In this document: one piece after another, positions 12,841-22,111 of the stretch
Layout of the letters: every line of letters starts with the position of its first letter
Position numbering within the stretch: the first letter of the stretch is position 1
Translations under genes and position numbers: made by a program
Assembly: GCA_023392575.1 (NCBI GenBank)
Contig: JAEVYV010000108.1
Span: 1-23,322 of the forward strand
Direction of reading: 5' to 3'
Source of the DNA: Bacteroidota bacterium
Lineage (GTDB): Bacteria > Bacteroidota > Bacteroidia > Chitinophagales > Chitinophagaceae
DNA length: 23,322 nt
Notes under the pieces: generated by a model
Databases searched by the model: none
What the model was told of the DNA's origin: nothing
The model's input: the letters and a program-made list of their open reading frames with translations, nothing else

Positions 12841-14544
12841 TTAAAAATCAAATTCTCTTCGGTGCATGTTCCAGCGGAGGCCCGCATAAATAACGGAGGT
12901 ATTGCTGGTCACCCCCAGTGCGCTTTGCCTGCGATAGACCGCATTCATTTCCAAAAAGACATTGGGCTTTAGTTCGTAAGACAAAAGCAGGGAAGCATAC
13001 CCCACTTTGTTTTTCACCCCTGAACCCACGTGAAACCCATAATCGTTGGTGCGGTAGGGCGGCACGTTGGGTAAAAAGATGTTGTTGCCGTAATTGATGC
13101 CGCCGGTATCCTTGCCTTGGGCATAATAAATGGCTTTTGCCTGCACCATCCATTTGGGAGCCGGCTGATACCGCACCTGGCCAACAAATTCCTGAAAGCT
13201 GGCGCCCAGCGGATGGGCCAGGGGCTGGTTGTAATGCGTGTAGTTGGCCACAGAGTCTCTGTGCGAATACGTGAAGGGGCGCACACGGTTGGTTTCCACC
13301 TGCAGATCCAGATTTTTGATTGCAAAGGCATCAATGTATTTGGCACCCAGCTGATAGCCATATTTATTGGCCCACCATCCCTTGTTTGCTTTTAGTTCGG
13401 AGAGTTTGAACTCGTCCAGCAACAGCTGGCCATAAAACTGGAATTTGTGCGCCACGTTGGCCTTGAAATCAAGACCGGCCAGGGCGTTGTCGTAGCTTCC
13501 GTTTTGCTGCTCGATGGAGCGGTAAAAAATAACGGGGTTCAGGTATCCGAATTCAAAATGATCCTTGCGGCCGAACACCACGCCTTCAAACAAACCCACG
13601 TTCAGCCATTTGGTAATGCCAATATCCAGGTGGTGCATGGCTGCGTATTTTTTGGGGATCAGAATGTCGGCGCCAAAGCGTTCAGCGTTCTGCAACTCCA
13701 TAAACAAATTCTGGTAGTTGAACTTCCAGATCCGGGTATTCAACTTTAAAAACAAAGCGCTGTTGGAAAAATCGCTCAGGAACAGGGAGCGGTACCCATT
13801 GCCGATGAAGTTTTTATCATAGCCAAACGCCACATCAATGAACCTGGCTACGTTAAAGGTGATGTAGCCTCGGGCATCAAAATAATCGTACCCTGTTTTT
13901 TTAAAATCCTTGTAAAAGCCCTGTCCGGGCACGGCCTTTCTTTCTTTTTCCCAGGCCTGCACGTAAAGCGGGTCCCGCTCCTGGTTGTCGGTTACGTATG
14001 CTGCAAAACCAATCTTATCGGCAATGCGGCCCCGAAGCGTTACTCCTCTTGTGTTTAAAAAAATATGCTGGTCGTTGTCTTTTTCTTTGCCCACATAGTA
14101 TTGGAAAACCGGGTTTACGGCTAAAAAGAAATCCGGCGTGTTGACCTCGTAAAGCGTGGCGGGGGTTTTGTAAAAATGTTTCCAGAGGGGCTTTTTGCTG
14201 GCAAATTGCTCCCTGTCGCCCATGGCCCATTCAAGGTTGCTTAGATTGGCTGTGTAAAGATTGTATTGGTCTGTGCCGGATAAATGGGCAATGGAGTCAA
14301 GCCTGTTTAGTTGGGAGATAAACTGCCGCCGGCTGAAAGGTTTTGTTTTGGAAAAATTAAGAATGGAATCGGTTTGCGCTTTTATTTCGAGGCGCTCAAT
14401 TAAAATATTTTCTTTGGCGCCCTGGGGCAAATATGTGGTTTGCGCAGAGCCTGCGAACGGTAAAAGCAACGATGAAAAAAGAAATAATTTCAGTCCCTTA
14501 GGGGCAGGGTTGTATAGTCTTACAAGGGTTTGTTTAAATTGCAT
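12841..14544 (-). CDS. Outer-membrane beta-barrel protein, Wzi/RemB-like
   Basis: 567 residues. A signal peptide is likely within residues 1-35 (KLFLFSSLLLPFAGSAQT). A helical region follows, then many amphipathic strands with alternating aromatic residues, ending RREFDF with a terminal Phe as in outer-membrane barrels. Blocks such as NTRGVTLRGRIADKIGFAAY, YITFNVARFIDVAFGYDKNF and GNGYRSLFLSDF resemble the Wzi/capsule-assembly and RemB gliding-motility barrel group of Bacteroidota. It converges with the regulator gene and diverges from pyrC with start codons 27 bp apart. The specific role (surface polysaccharide attachment, adhesin export or motility) cannot be told. An earlier ATG-based alternative start was not needed. 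Confidence 0.65.
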   Translation of the reverse strand: MQFKQTLVRLYNPAPKGLKLFLFSSLLLPFAGSAQTTYLPQGAKENILIERLEIKAQTDSILNFSKTKPFSRRQFISQLNRLDSIAHLSGTDQYNLYTANLSNLEWAMGDREQFASKKPLWKHFYKTPATLYEVNTPDFFLAVNPVFQYYVGKEKDNDQHIFLNTRGVTLRGRIADKIGFAAYVTDNQERDPLYVQAWEKERKAVPGQGFYKDFKKTGYDYFDARGYITFNVARFIDVAFGYDKNFIGNGYRSLFLSDFSNSALFLKLNTRIWKFNYQNLFMELQNAERFGADILIPKKYAAMHHLDIGITKWLNVGLFEGVVFGRKDHFEFGYLNPVIFYRSIEQQNGSYDNALAGLDFKANVAHKFQFYGQLLLDEFKLSELKANKGWWANKYGYQLGAKYIDAFAIKNLDLQVETNRVRPFTYSHRDSVANYTHYNQPLAHPLGASFQEFVGQVRYQPAPKWMVQAKAIYYAQGKDTGGINYGNNIFLPNVPPYRTNDYGFHVGSGVKNKVGYASLLLSYELKPNVFLEMNAVYRRQSALGVTSNTSVIYAGLRWNMHRREFDF

Positions 14545-14571
14545 GCAGACTGGTTTATAGTTTTTTCAATT

Positions 14572-15915
14572 ATGCAAAAATACCTGATAAAGAATATTAA
14601 TGTTGTGAACGAAGACAGCGTCCAGACAATGGATGTTTTGGTGTCCAACGAACGGATCGAAAAGATAGCGCCACAGATTTCAGCGGTCAAAGGCAGTTTC
14701 ACGGAAATAAACGGAGAGGGAAAGTATTTGTTCCCCGGCGTTATCGACGACCAGGTGCACTTTCGGGAGCCCGGCTTAACGCATAAGGCCAACATTTATA
14801 CCGAAAGCAAGGCAGCGGTGGCCGGCGGCACCACTTCTTTTATGGAAATGCCTAACACCGTACCGGCTGCCTTGACCCAGGAGCTGCTGGAAGAAAAGTA
14901 TGCCATCGCCTCGCAAACCGCCCTGGCCAACTATTCTTTTTTCATGGGCACCTCGAACGACAATGCGGAGGAAGTGCTGCGAACGAACGACAAAAAAAAT
15001 GAGATCTGCGGTATTAAAATATTTATGGGTTCTTCTACCGGCAACCTGTTGGTGGACAACTACCTTACCATAGACCGCATTTTCCGGGAAAGCGAAGTGC
15101 TGATCGCCACGCACTGCGAAGAGGAAAGCATGATCCGGGAAAACCTGCAAAGGCTTATGGCTGCCAAGGGTGTCTTGGACCCATCCGACCATCCCCTGAT
15201 ACGGGATGCGGAGGAGTGTTTTGAATCCTCGTTCAAGGCGGTGCAACTGGCCAAAAAACACGGCACCCGGCTGCACATCCTGCACATCAGCACCGAAAAA
15301 GAACTGCAGTTGTTCACCAACATGCTGCCGTTGAAGGAGAAACGGATCACGGCCGAAGTGTGTGTGCACCATCTGCACTTTACCAGCAATGACTACCCAC
15401 AATACGGAAACCTGATTAAATGCAACCCAGCCATTAAGGCGCCGCACAACCGGGAGTCCCTATGGAACGCTCTGCTGGATGACCGGCTGGACGTGATCGC
15501 CACCGATCACGCCCCGCATACCTGGGAAGAAAAAAACGAACCATACGAAAAGGCCCATGCCGGCATTCCTTTGGTGCAGCATTCTTTATTGCTGATGTTG
15601 CAGTATTGGCACGAAGGAAAGATTTCGCTGGAAACCATTGCCCGCAAAATGAGCCATGCCGTAGCCGACTGCTTTCAGATCAAGGAGAGGGGTTATATCC
15701 GCGAGGGCTACTATGCCGACCTCGTGGTTGTGGACCTGGCCGGAAGCACAACCGTTTCAAAAAACAACATCCTGTCCAAGTGCGGCTGGAGCCCTTTTGA
15801 AGGGCAAACCTTTCCGGCAGCCATCACGCATACGTTTGTAAGCGGGGCCTTGGTTTATGGAAATGGTGCATGGAATGAATCTGTAAAGGGAAAACGATTA
15901 ACTTTCGATAGATAA
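14572..15915 (+). CDS. pyrC: Dihydroorotase
   Basis: Catalyses reversible cyclisation of carbamoyl-aspartate to dihydroorotate in pyrimidine synthesis; cytoplasmic. 447 residues from the ATG at 14572 (MQKYLIKNINVVNED). A longer frame from 14530 overlaps the divergent gene and is not supported. Metal-site motifs are DDQVHFREPG with His63 and Arg65, Lys149 in KIFMGSSTGN (candidate carbamylated Lys), His181 (ATHCEEE), His238 (LHILHIS) and the DHAPH motif near residue 305. Length and motifs are normal for the dihydroorotase/allantoinase amidohydrolases. Allantoinase or hydantoinase is the main alternative, but the Bacteroidota-type sequence favours dihydroorotase. Confidence 0.88.
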   Translation: MQKYLIKNINVVNEDSVQTMDVLVSNERIEKIAPQISAVKGSFTEINGEGKYLFPGVIDDQVHFREPGLTHKANIYTESKAAVAGGTTSFMEMPNTVPAALTQELLEEKYAIASQTALANYSFFMGTSNDNAEEVLRTNDKKNEICGIKIFMGSSTGNLLVDNYLTIDRIFRESEVLIATHCEEESMIRENLQRLMAAKGVLDPSDHPLIRDAEECFESSFKAVQLAKKHGTRLHILHISTEKELQLFTNMLPLKEKRITAEVCVHHLHFTSNDYPQYGNLIKCNPAIKAPHNRESLWNALLDDRLDVIATDHAPHTWEEKNEPYEKAHAGIPLVQHSLLLMLQYWHEGKISLETIARKMSHAVADCFQIKERGYIREGYYADLVVVDLAGSTTVSKNNILSKCGWSPFEGQTFPAAITHTFVSGALVYGNGAWNESVKGKRLTFDR

Positions 15916-15917
15916 AT

Positions 15918-15978
15918 GTTCATAGTTCATGGAGCACAGCTGTTTTTCGAGGAACCATCAACTATGAACCATGAACTA
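15918..15978. repeat. Interspersed inverted repeat between pyrC and the MutS-family gene
   Basis: GTTCATAGTTCATGG at 15918-15932 pairs with CCATCAACTATGAAC at 15955-15969 (14 of 15). A second arm CCATGAACTA at 15969-15978 is an exact complement of 15923-15932, so two alternative hairpins are possible. There is no T-tract, so it is not a simple terminator. It abuts the ATG at 15983 and may be a dispersed palindromic element. Confidence 0.6.
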
Positions 15979-15982
15979 AACT

Positions 15983-17299
15983 ATGCAAATAGACAGGGTA
16001 ACCTTTAACGATATTTCCATTTTCCACCCCGAAGAAGAATTTTCTATTTTTCACCGGCTCAATTTTACCAAGACCATCGGCGGCAAGGAATGGCTGCGGC
16101 GCTTTTTTATGGAGCCCCACCACGACCTGAAGCGCATCATCGGCGTCCAAAACATCATCAAAACCTTGTTGGAGCGCCTTGACGACTGGCCCAGGGAAAT
16201 CACCAATGGCACGGTCATCATGATGGATAAATTCCTGGATTATAATTTAGACCCTGTTCCGCAGCGCCCCAACTCACTGAGCAGTTTTGCCTACAAGGTG
16301 CTGCACTCTCAGGACTATTCCATGGTGAAATACTCCGTGAAGCATTTTGCTGATTTTTTCCGCGGGTTGAAAAAAATACTGTTGCTCTTAGATACGGCGC
16401 AATTGCCGGCCAATCTGAGCTTTTACATAGACAGAATAAAAGAAATACTCAGGGAAAAACCCTTGCAGCAACTGGCGGATGGCGAAGAGGCGGACGTGTT
16501 TTCAACCCGGCAAAATTTGTACTACGCCTATTTCTTGCGCTTTAATTACAAAACCGACATCCTCGAGTTGATGGATATCTTCAGCCGGCTGGAGGCCTGG
16601 TACTCCATGGCCATGGCAGTAAAGACCTACAACCTCACTTTTCCCCGGTTCGTAGAGCAGGAGGCCCCTTATTTTCAGGCAGAGGGCTTGTACCATGTAA
16701 TGCTGCAAAATCCCACCGCTTACGATTTGGCCCTGGAGCCCGAGCAGAACTTTTTGTTTTTAACCGGCGCCAACATGGCCGGGAAAAGCACCCTCATCAA
16801 AGCCGTGGGGTCGGCGGTTTTCCTGGCGCATATTGGTATGGCCGTGCCGGCCAAAAACATGACACTTTCCCTTTTCGACGGCCTGCTGACCAATATTAAT
16901 GTGGCCGACAACATTGCCAAGGGCGAAAGCTATTTTTTTAATGAGGTGCAGCGCATCAAAAACACCATTTATAAAATTAACGACGGCAAAAAATGGCTGG
17001 TGCTGATCGACGAATTGTTTAAAGGAACCAATGTGCAGGATGCCATGAAATGTTCTTTAACGGTGATCAAGGGGTTGATCAAAATAAAAAACTCGCTGTT
17101 TATTCTTTCCACGCATTTATACGAAATAGGCGGAGAATTGAAACAGTTTCCCAACATTTCCTTCAAATATTTTGAGACCAACGTAACCGGTGACCAACTG
17201 GAATTCAGCTACCAGTTGAAAGACGGCATCAGCAACGACCGCATTGGCTACGTGATCTTACGAAGAGAAAAAGTGGTGGAGATGCTGGAAAAATTATAA
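15983..17299 (+). CDS. MutS-family ATPase lacking the mismatch-recognition domain
   Basis: 438 residues. The N-terminal half is helical and resembles the MutS core/lever region (RLNFTKTIGGKEWLRRFFMEP). The C-terminal half is a MutS ABC-type ATPase: Walker A GANMAGKST at 262-270, the Walker B region LVLIDELFKGTN at 339-350, and a switch segment LFILSTHLYEIG. The N-terminal mismatch-binding domain of MutS (with its Phe-x-Glu) and the Smr domain of MutS2 are both absent. Full MutS is about 850 residues. Such short MutS-like proteins are common in Bacteroidota and their function is not known; mismatch repair is not implied. It lies 19 bp before the aminopeptidase gene. Confidence 0.88.
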   Translation: MQIDRVTFNDISIFHPEEEFSIFHRLNFTKTIGGKEWLRRFFMEPHHDLKRIIGVQNIIKTLLERLDDWPREITNGTVIMMDKFLDYNLDPVPQRPNSLSSFAYKVLHSQDYSMVKYSVKHFADFFRGLKKILLLLDTAQLPANLSFYIDRIKEILREKPLQQLADGEEADVFSTRQNLYYAYFLRFNYKTDILELMDIFSRLEAWYSMAMAVKTYNLTFPRFVEQEAPYFQAEGLYHVMLQNPTAYDLALEPEQNFLFLTGANMAGKSTLIKAVGSAVFLAHIGMAVPAKNMTLSLFDGLLTNINVADNIAKGESYFFNEVQRIKNTIYKINDGKKWLVLIDELFKGTNVQDAMKCSLTVIKGLIKIKNSLFILSTHLYEIGGELKQFPNISFKYFETNVTGDQLEFSYQLKDGISNDRIGYVILRREKVVEMLEKL

Positions 17300-17317
17300 C
17301 AGGAAGTTTAGGGCAGG

Positions 17318-18901
17318 ATGGCTATCTTGAACGCTATAAATTCCGTTATGAAACCATTGGCAAGCCTCCTTTTTCTTCTCTTTTCCCTTTATGCAAACGC
17401 CCAGGACGTTGATGTGCAGCATTACAAATACGAGATCAGCCTCTCCGACCAGTCGGATGCCATCAACGGAAGGGCCTTCATTTCGGTGAAGTTTCTGACC
17501 GAAGCGGCCACGGTGAATTTTGACCTGGCATCGGGCGAAGACGAAAAAGGCATGTATGTTTTTGACGTGAAAGAAAAGGGCCAGAAACTGACCTTTATAC
17601 ACAAGGACAATGTGCTGGCCATCTATTTGGGCAAGCCGGCCAAAAAAGATGAAGTGCGGACCTTTGAGATCAGTTACATGGGCACGCCCAAGGACGGACT
17701 CATCATCTCCCGGAACAAATACAACGAACGGACTTTTTTTGCCGACAACTGGCCCAACCGGGCACACAACTGGATTCCCTGCCGAGACGAGCCGTCCGAT
17801 AAGGCTACGGTGGAATTCATCGTAACGGCGCCGTCCCACTACAAAGTGATTTCCAACGGACTGCTGGTGGACGAAAAACCAATGGGCAGCAACAAGCAAA
17901 CGCACTGGAAAGAAGATCTTCCCATTTCCACCAAAGTAATGGTGATTGGGGCCGCCGATTTTGCTGTGGCAAGAGTCGACAGTGCTTACGCCATACCTGT
18001 CACCGCATGGGTGTACAAACAGGACAGTGCAAAAGGAGTTTATGATTATGCCCTGGGCGATGACATCCTAAAATTTTTCGAAAGCCTTATAGGGCCTTAT
18101 CCGTACAAAAAGCTGGCGAACGTACAGTCCAAGACCATTTTTGGTGGAATGGAAAACGCCAACGCTATTTTTTATGCCGAGAACACCGTGACCGGCAACC
18201 GGAAGTCGGAAGCGTTAATGGCGCATGAAATTGCCCACCAGTGGTTTGGCAACACGGCCACGGAAAAAAGTTTTGCCCACGTGTGGCTGAGCGAAGGTTT
18301 TGCCACCTACCTCACCGATATGTACATCGAAAAAAAATACGGTGTGGATAGCTTTCAAAAGCGCATGCAGCAGGAACGGGAGGAAGTGATTGATTTTGCA
18401 AAAACATCAAAACAGGCTGTTGTGGATTCTACTTCGGAACTTATGGACCTGTTAAGTCCGAACAGCTATCAAAAAGGCGCCTGGGTGCTGCACATGCTGC
18501 GCCAGGAAGTAGGCGACAGCAGTTTTAAAAAGATCCTGCGCACCTATTACGATCGGTACAAGTTTAGCAATGCCGATACCAGGGATTTTGAAAAAGTGGC
18601 TGAAGCCGTCTACGGAAAGGACCTGAAGTGGTTTTTTGATCAATGGCTCTACCAACCCGGCATACCCCAATTGAAAATTGACATGAAAGCGGACGGCAAC
18701 GAATTTAAATTGCAGGTGAAGCAGGGCGAACGGGTTTACCGGTTTCCTTTGGATGTGCAAATCATCGGCAATTTGGGCACCGAAAGCTTTAAGGAACGGT
18801 TTTATGTAGACAGCAAGGAAAAAGAGTTCAAGATCAGAACCAAAGGGCCTTTCCGAATGGTGATCGACCCGGATAAAAAGCTGTTGTTTTCCGAAAACTA
18901 A
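17318..18901 (+). CDS. Secreted M1-family zinc aminopeptidase
   Basis: 527 residues. An N-terminal signal peptide ends near ANAQ at residue 29; an ATG at 17348 (MKPLASLLFLLF) is an equally good start. The substrate-anchoring motif GGMEN is at 276-280. The zinc site is HEIAHQW (303-309) with the third ligand Glu326 in WLSEGFATY. M1 enzymes remove N-terminal residues from peptides; this one is likely periplasmic or surface-located. At about 500 mature residues it contains the N-terminal beta domain, the catalytic domain and a short C-terminal region, but lacks the long helical C-terminal domain of PepN. A hairpin terminator follows. Confidence 0.93.
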   Translation: MAILNAINSVMKPLASLLFLLFSLYANAQDVDVQHYKYEISLSDQSDAINGRAFISVKFLTEAATVNFDLASGEDEKGMYVFDVKEKGQKLTFIHKDNVLAIYLGKPAKKDEVRTFEISYMGTPKDGLIISRNKYNERTFFADNWPNRAHNWIPCRDEPSDKATVEFIVTAPSHYKVISNGLLVDEKPMGSNKQTHWKEDLPISTKVMVIGAADFAVARVDSAYAIPVTAWVYKQDSAKGVYDYALGDDILKFFESLIGPYPYKKLANVQSKTIFGGMENANAIFYAENTVTGNRKSEALMAHEIAHQWFGNTATEKSFAHVWLSEGFATYLTDMYIEKKYGVDSFQKRMQQEREEVIDFAKTSKQAVVDSTSELMDLLSPNSYQKGAWVLHMLRQEVGDSSFKKILRTYYDRYKFSNADTRDFEKVAEAVYGKDLKWFFDQWLYQPGIPQLKIDMKADGNEFKLQVKQGERVYRFPLDVQIIGNLGTESFKERFYVDSKEKEFKIRTKGPFRMVIDPDKKLLFSEN

Positions 18902-18907
18902 CAGAAT

Positions 18908-18941
18908 AAAAAAAACCTCTGAGTTGTCAGAGGTTTTTTTT
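18908..18941. terminator. Bidirectional hairpin terminator
   Basis: Perfect 9-bp stem AACCTCTGA / TCAGAGGTT (18914-18922 and 18927-18935) with loop GTTG. It is flanked by an A-run on the left and a T-run on the right, between convergent aminopeptidase and E2 genes. Confidence 0.92.
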
Positions 18942-18975
18942 ATAACGTACATTTTACGTTTCACATCTCACGAAC

Positions 18976-20610
18976 TTATACCAACATCGTCACCGGATTT
19001 TCCAGGTATTTTTTGAACGTTTGCAAGAAGGCTGCACCCACAGCGCCGTCCACGCTTCTGTGGTCACAGCTCAGGGTGATCTTCATTACATTGCTCACGC
19101 CAAATCCCTCGCCTTTCCGAACCACTACTTCTTTTATCCTGCCTACGGCCATGATGGCGCTGTCGGGCGGATTGATGATGGCGGTGAATTCTTCAATGTC
19201 CATCATTCCCAAATTGGAAATGGTGAATGTATTTCCGGTAAATTCATTGGGTTGCAGTTTTTTGTTGCGGGCTTTCCCGGCCAGCTCCTTGCTTTCGGCT
19301 GCAATCTGGCTCAGGGTTTTTTGATCGGCAAAGCGAATCACCGGAACAATCAATCCGTCTTCAATGGCCACCGCCACGCCAATATGAATATGTTGGTACT
19401 GGCGGATAAAATCGCCCATCCAGGAACTGTTTACAGCCGGGTGCTTGCGCAGCGCCATAGCAGTTGCTTTCACCACCATATCGTTGAAGGAGATCTTTAC
19501 ATCGCTCACTTCGTTCATTTGTGCCCTAGCCTGCATGGCATTGTCCATGTTGATCTCCATGGTCAGGTAAAAATGCGGCGCACTGAACTTGCTTTCGCCC
19601 AGGCGCTTGGCAATCACCTTGCGCATTTGCGAATTGCTGATATCGGTGTAGCCTTCCTGTCCGGAAACAACGGGCTGAGCGGCTGGCTTGGGTCCTTCGG
19701 CCGGCTGGCCGCTTACGGCTGCCTGTCTGGGAACAAAATTGTCTATATCGCTTTTTACAATTCTTCCGTTATCGCCGCTGCCCTGAACCTGGGAAAGGTC
19801 AATGCCTTTTTCCCGGGCCAGTTGTTTGGCCAGGGGCGAAGCTTTAATTCTTCCTTCAGGAGTAGTGGACTGGTCAACAGGTTGCGGAGCTGGTTGGGTC
19901 TGTGGTGCTGCCTGCTGGGCCGGCTGCGCCGTTTGCTGGGTGCTGAGTGCTCCCTGCGGTTGGCCTTTTGCAGCCGCTACAATGGCGTTTACATCCACCT
20001 TCCCTTCTTCGCCAATAATGCAAAGCAGATCATTCACGGCAATTTTTTCGCCGGGCTTGGCACCCTGGTATAAAAGAATGCCGTTTTTATAGCTTTCCAG
20101 TTCCATGGTGGCCTTATCGGTTTCAATATCAGCCAGTATGTCGCCTTTCTTTACTTGGTCGCCAACGTTTTTGTGCCATCCGGCAATCACGCCTTCGGTC
20201 ATGGTGTCGCTCAGGCGGGGCATTAAAACAACTTCTTCCATTTTCCCCAGGTCCATTGAAGGGGCAGATGGTGTGCTGGCGGGCTGGGCCGGGGCGGCTT
20301 GTGCCTGTGGCGCGGCCTCCGGTGCCTGGGCTGGCTGGCTTCCTTTGCCTACCAAGCCGGAAATATCTTCGCCGGGGGTTCCGACAATTGCCAGCAGGTC
20401 GTCTACATTGATTTTTGCACCTTTCTCTCCACCAATATAAAGTAGGGTGCCTTCCTTGTAGCTTTCCAACTCCATAGTGGCTTTATCGGTTTCTATTTCG
20501 GCAAGCAGTTCTCCTTTTTTTACGGGATCACCCACTTTTTTGTGCCAGGCTGCAATAACTCCTTCCGTCATCGTATCGCTCAGGCGGGGCATCAATATCA
20601 CTTCGGCCAT
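18976..20610 (-). CDS. pdhC: Pyruvate dehydrogenase complex E2 (dihydrolipoamide acetyltransferase)
   Basis: Transfers the acetyl group from lipoate to CoA at the core of the pyruvate dehydrogenase complex. The 544 residues hold two lipoyl domains (about 1-80 and 125-205). Both have the modified Lys in ETDKATMELES (Lys43 and Lys166). Ala/Pro/Gln-rich linkers separate them. A peripheral-subunit-binding domain follows at about 248-293 (IKASPLAKQLAREKGIDL), then the acyltransferase domain at 315-544 with the catalytic DHRSVDGA motif. The N-terminus MAEVILMPRLSDTMTEG and the two near-identical lipoyl domains are typical of Bacteroidota pyruvate-type E2. A branched-chain or 2-oxoglutarate E2 is less likely because those usually carry one lipoyl domain. 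No E1 or E3 gene is adjacent. Confidence 0.93.
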   Translation of the reverse strand: MAEVILMPRLSDTMTEGVIAAWHKKVGDPVKKGELLAEIETDKATMELESYKEGTLLYIGGEKGAKINVDDLLAIVGTPGEDISGLVGKGSQPAQAPEAAPQAQAAPAQPASTPSAPSMDLGKMEEVVLMPRLSDTMTEGVIAGWHKNVGDQVKKGDILADIETDKATMELESYKNGILLYQGAKPGEKIAVNDLLCIIGEEGKVDVNAIVAAAKGQPQGALSTQQTAQPAQQAAPQTQPAPQPVDQSTTPEGRIKASPLAKQLAREKGIDLSQVQGSGDNGRIVKSDIDNFVPRQAAVSGQPAEGPKPAAQPVVSGQEGYTDISNSQMRKVIAKRLGESKFSAPHFYLTMEINMDNAMQARAQMNEVSDVKISFNDMVVKATAMALRKHPAVNSSWMGDFIRQYQHIHIGVAVAIEDGLIVPVIRFADQKTLSQIAAESKELAGKARNKKLQPNEFTGNTFTISNLGMMDIEEFTAIINPPDSAIMAVGRIKEVVVRKGEGFGVSNVMKITLSCDHRSVDGAVGAAFLQTFKKYLENPVTMLV

Positions 20611-20833
20611 GATTCTTGTTCGGTTTATTTTGAGTGCCGAAATTAAAGCAAAACAGGGAAATAGTAGGAAATACAGGACAGAGGCGGAGAAAGAAGAGCT
20701 GAGGAAGTGTAGGGAAAGGTTTTGGCAGCCGGCTTAAGTGCAGCTATGGAGCTTTACTTGCGTCGCACACGTGTACGCATGAAATGCTATTGGGCTAGAG
20801 GAATCGTTAGTTAAAATGTTTAGGGAACTACGC

Positions 20834-21787
20834 TTAGTGCTCGGTTTTTGTTTTGATATGCTCCAGAACCCGTGAATGAATTTTATGAACAATGTAGTCG
20901 CTCCATACCGTCCAATAAAGACCAGGTTTGATTTTGTTTACGTACCAGGTTGTGCCTTCAAGCAGGGTGTTCCCGTTTTTAAGCCGTGTTAATTTAAACT
21001 GCCCTTGCTTTGAAACCCAATAGCCACGTAAATGATTTGGATGAACATCATAAAAGCTTAACTCTTTCATTGGTTCGGGTTGGTCAACCACAGAGAATTT
21101 TAATAAATGCGGTTCGTCCCAAACAGTAATTGGTTCTACAAAGCTTCCTGTTGAAAAGTTGCAGTGCCGGACAGCACCCACACCCTGTCCATTTATTGTG
21201 GCATTAATTGGATAAGCAATGCCTGTTTTGAAAATAAACTCTGTCGGATCTTCAAGCTGAGGAAAAGCAGTTACATTTTTCCATACTTGTTCGGGAGAAG
21301 CATTTATTTCAATGGATGTTGCGACAGAGCGAACTGTCTCTTTGTCTTTTTGTCCGTTTTCAAAAGCCATAAGAGAAGGAACAGAAAGAAAAAGTAAGAT
21401 GATTGTGACTGACGTGTTTCCTGTTTTGCTTTTGATGATTTTGTAACCTATCCAATGTCCAAGCCATGTAAAAAACAAACCAATGGGCAATGCCATGATT
21501 AAACAAATAAGCCCTTCCCATGCAAAAAGAAGTAGTCCCAGGCAAAATGCCAGCAGTGTAAAAATAGAAACGGCAAAGAGCTTGTTTCTTTTAGTTGTGT
21601 GATTGAATCCGTAAATCAAAGTTGAAGTTGCGCCCAAAACAAAAGGCAGCCAGATGAAAAGTCCCCAAGCATAATCCTTAAAAATATTCATTGCCAGAAA
21701 AGTACATGCCCAGCAGATTAGGCAGGTTAATAGGATGGCGAGAAGTGCTCGTTGATTTAAGATTGTGCGGTTTCTGTTTTCTTGCAT
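20834..21787 (-). CDS. Membrane-anchored SRPBCC-domain protein
   Basis: 317 residues. About five hydrophobic segments lie in residues 14-152. A C-terminal SRPBCC/polyketide-cyclase-like domain spans roughly 155-315 (VATSIEINASPEQVWKNVTAF, GAVRHCNFSTGSFVEPITVW, LLEGTTWY), a fold that usually binds a hydrophobic ligand in a cavity. No catalytic motif identifies a substrate. The gene is visibly more AT-rich than its neighbours and has no operon partners: 223 bp separate it from the E2 gene and 324 bp from dnaX. Local acquisition is possible but no mobile-element gene is seen. Function unknown. Confidence 0.75.
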   Translation of the reverse strand: MQENRNRTILNQRALLAILLTCLICWACTFLAMNIFKDYAWGLFIWLPFVLGATSTLIYGFNHTTKRNKLFAVSIFTLLAFCLGLLLFAWEGLICLIMALPIGLFFTWLGHWIGYKIIKSKTGNTSVTIILLFLSVPSLMAFENGQKDKETVRSVATSIEINASPEQVWKNVTAFPQLEDPTEFIFKTGIAYPINATINGQGVGAVRHCNFSTGSFVEPITVWDEPHLLKFSVVDQPEPMKELSFYDVHPNHLRGYWVSKQGQFKLTRLKNGNTLLEGTTWYVNKIKPGLYWTVWSDYIVHKIHSRVLEHIKTKTEH

Positions 21788-22111
21788 GTTTATAAAATGT
21801 GTGAGAGATTAGGTGTTGCTAGCGGGCAAACTCTATGTTGGCTGAAATGTAGAATCACTTTGTTGATACAACAATCCTGTTATATGCAGGTTATGCCTAA
21901 GAGCTATCTGCTTTATGCCTAAGTTCTAATACTCAGTTCTAATGCCTTCCCATTTTTGTAAAAGGTCCAAACTCCATTTTTTATTGGCTGAAAGTATTTA
22001 AACAAACTAAGTTTGCCCAGTTCATAAGGGCCTGAGCTTACCTGGTATTGAACTAAGGTATTCGATGCAAGAGAAGCCCAATAGCGGCACTTCAGCTAAG
22101 TCCCCAATCAA
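21788..22111. other. AT-rich intergenic stretch with short repeats, no gene seen
   Basis: Contains a small dyad TTGTTG-ATA-CAACAA (21860-21874), a direct repeat TTATGCCTAAG at 21891-21901 and 21913-21923, and a repeat AGTTCTAAT at 21922-21930 and 21935-21943. No open frame, tRNA or clear terminator was recognised. Confidence 0.5.

Noticed and set aside
14575..14582. TATTTTTG on the minus strand as a promoter for the outer-membrane barrel gene
   Set aside because: It matches TAnnTTTG but has no TTG at the right distance upstream and lies inside the first codons of pyrC in A-rich sequence, so chance is likely.
14776..15447. A 223-codon open frame antisense to pyrC
   Set aside because: pyrC is clear from its metal-binding motifs; the antisense frame has no start context or recognisable domain.
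19021..20073. A 350-codon open frame on the plus strand
   Set aside because: It lies entirely antisense to the E2 gene, whose lipoyl, binding and catalytic domains are all recognisable. The antisense translation shows no family features and arises from the GC-rich codon pattern.
21860..21901. Possible integron attC-like site (CAACAA ... GTTATATGCAGG)
   Set aside because: The core does not match GTTRRRY cleanly, no matching second half could be paired, and no integrase or second cassette is visible.
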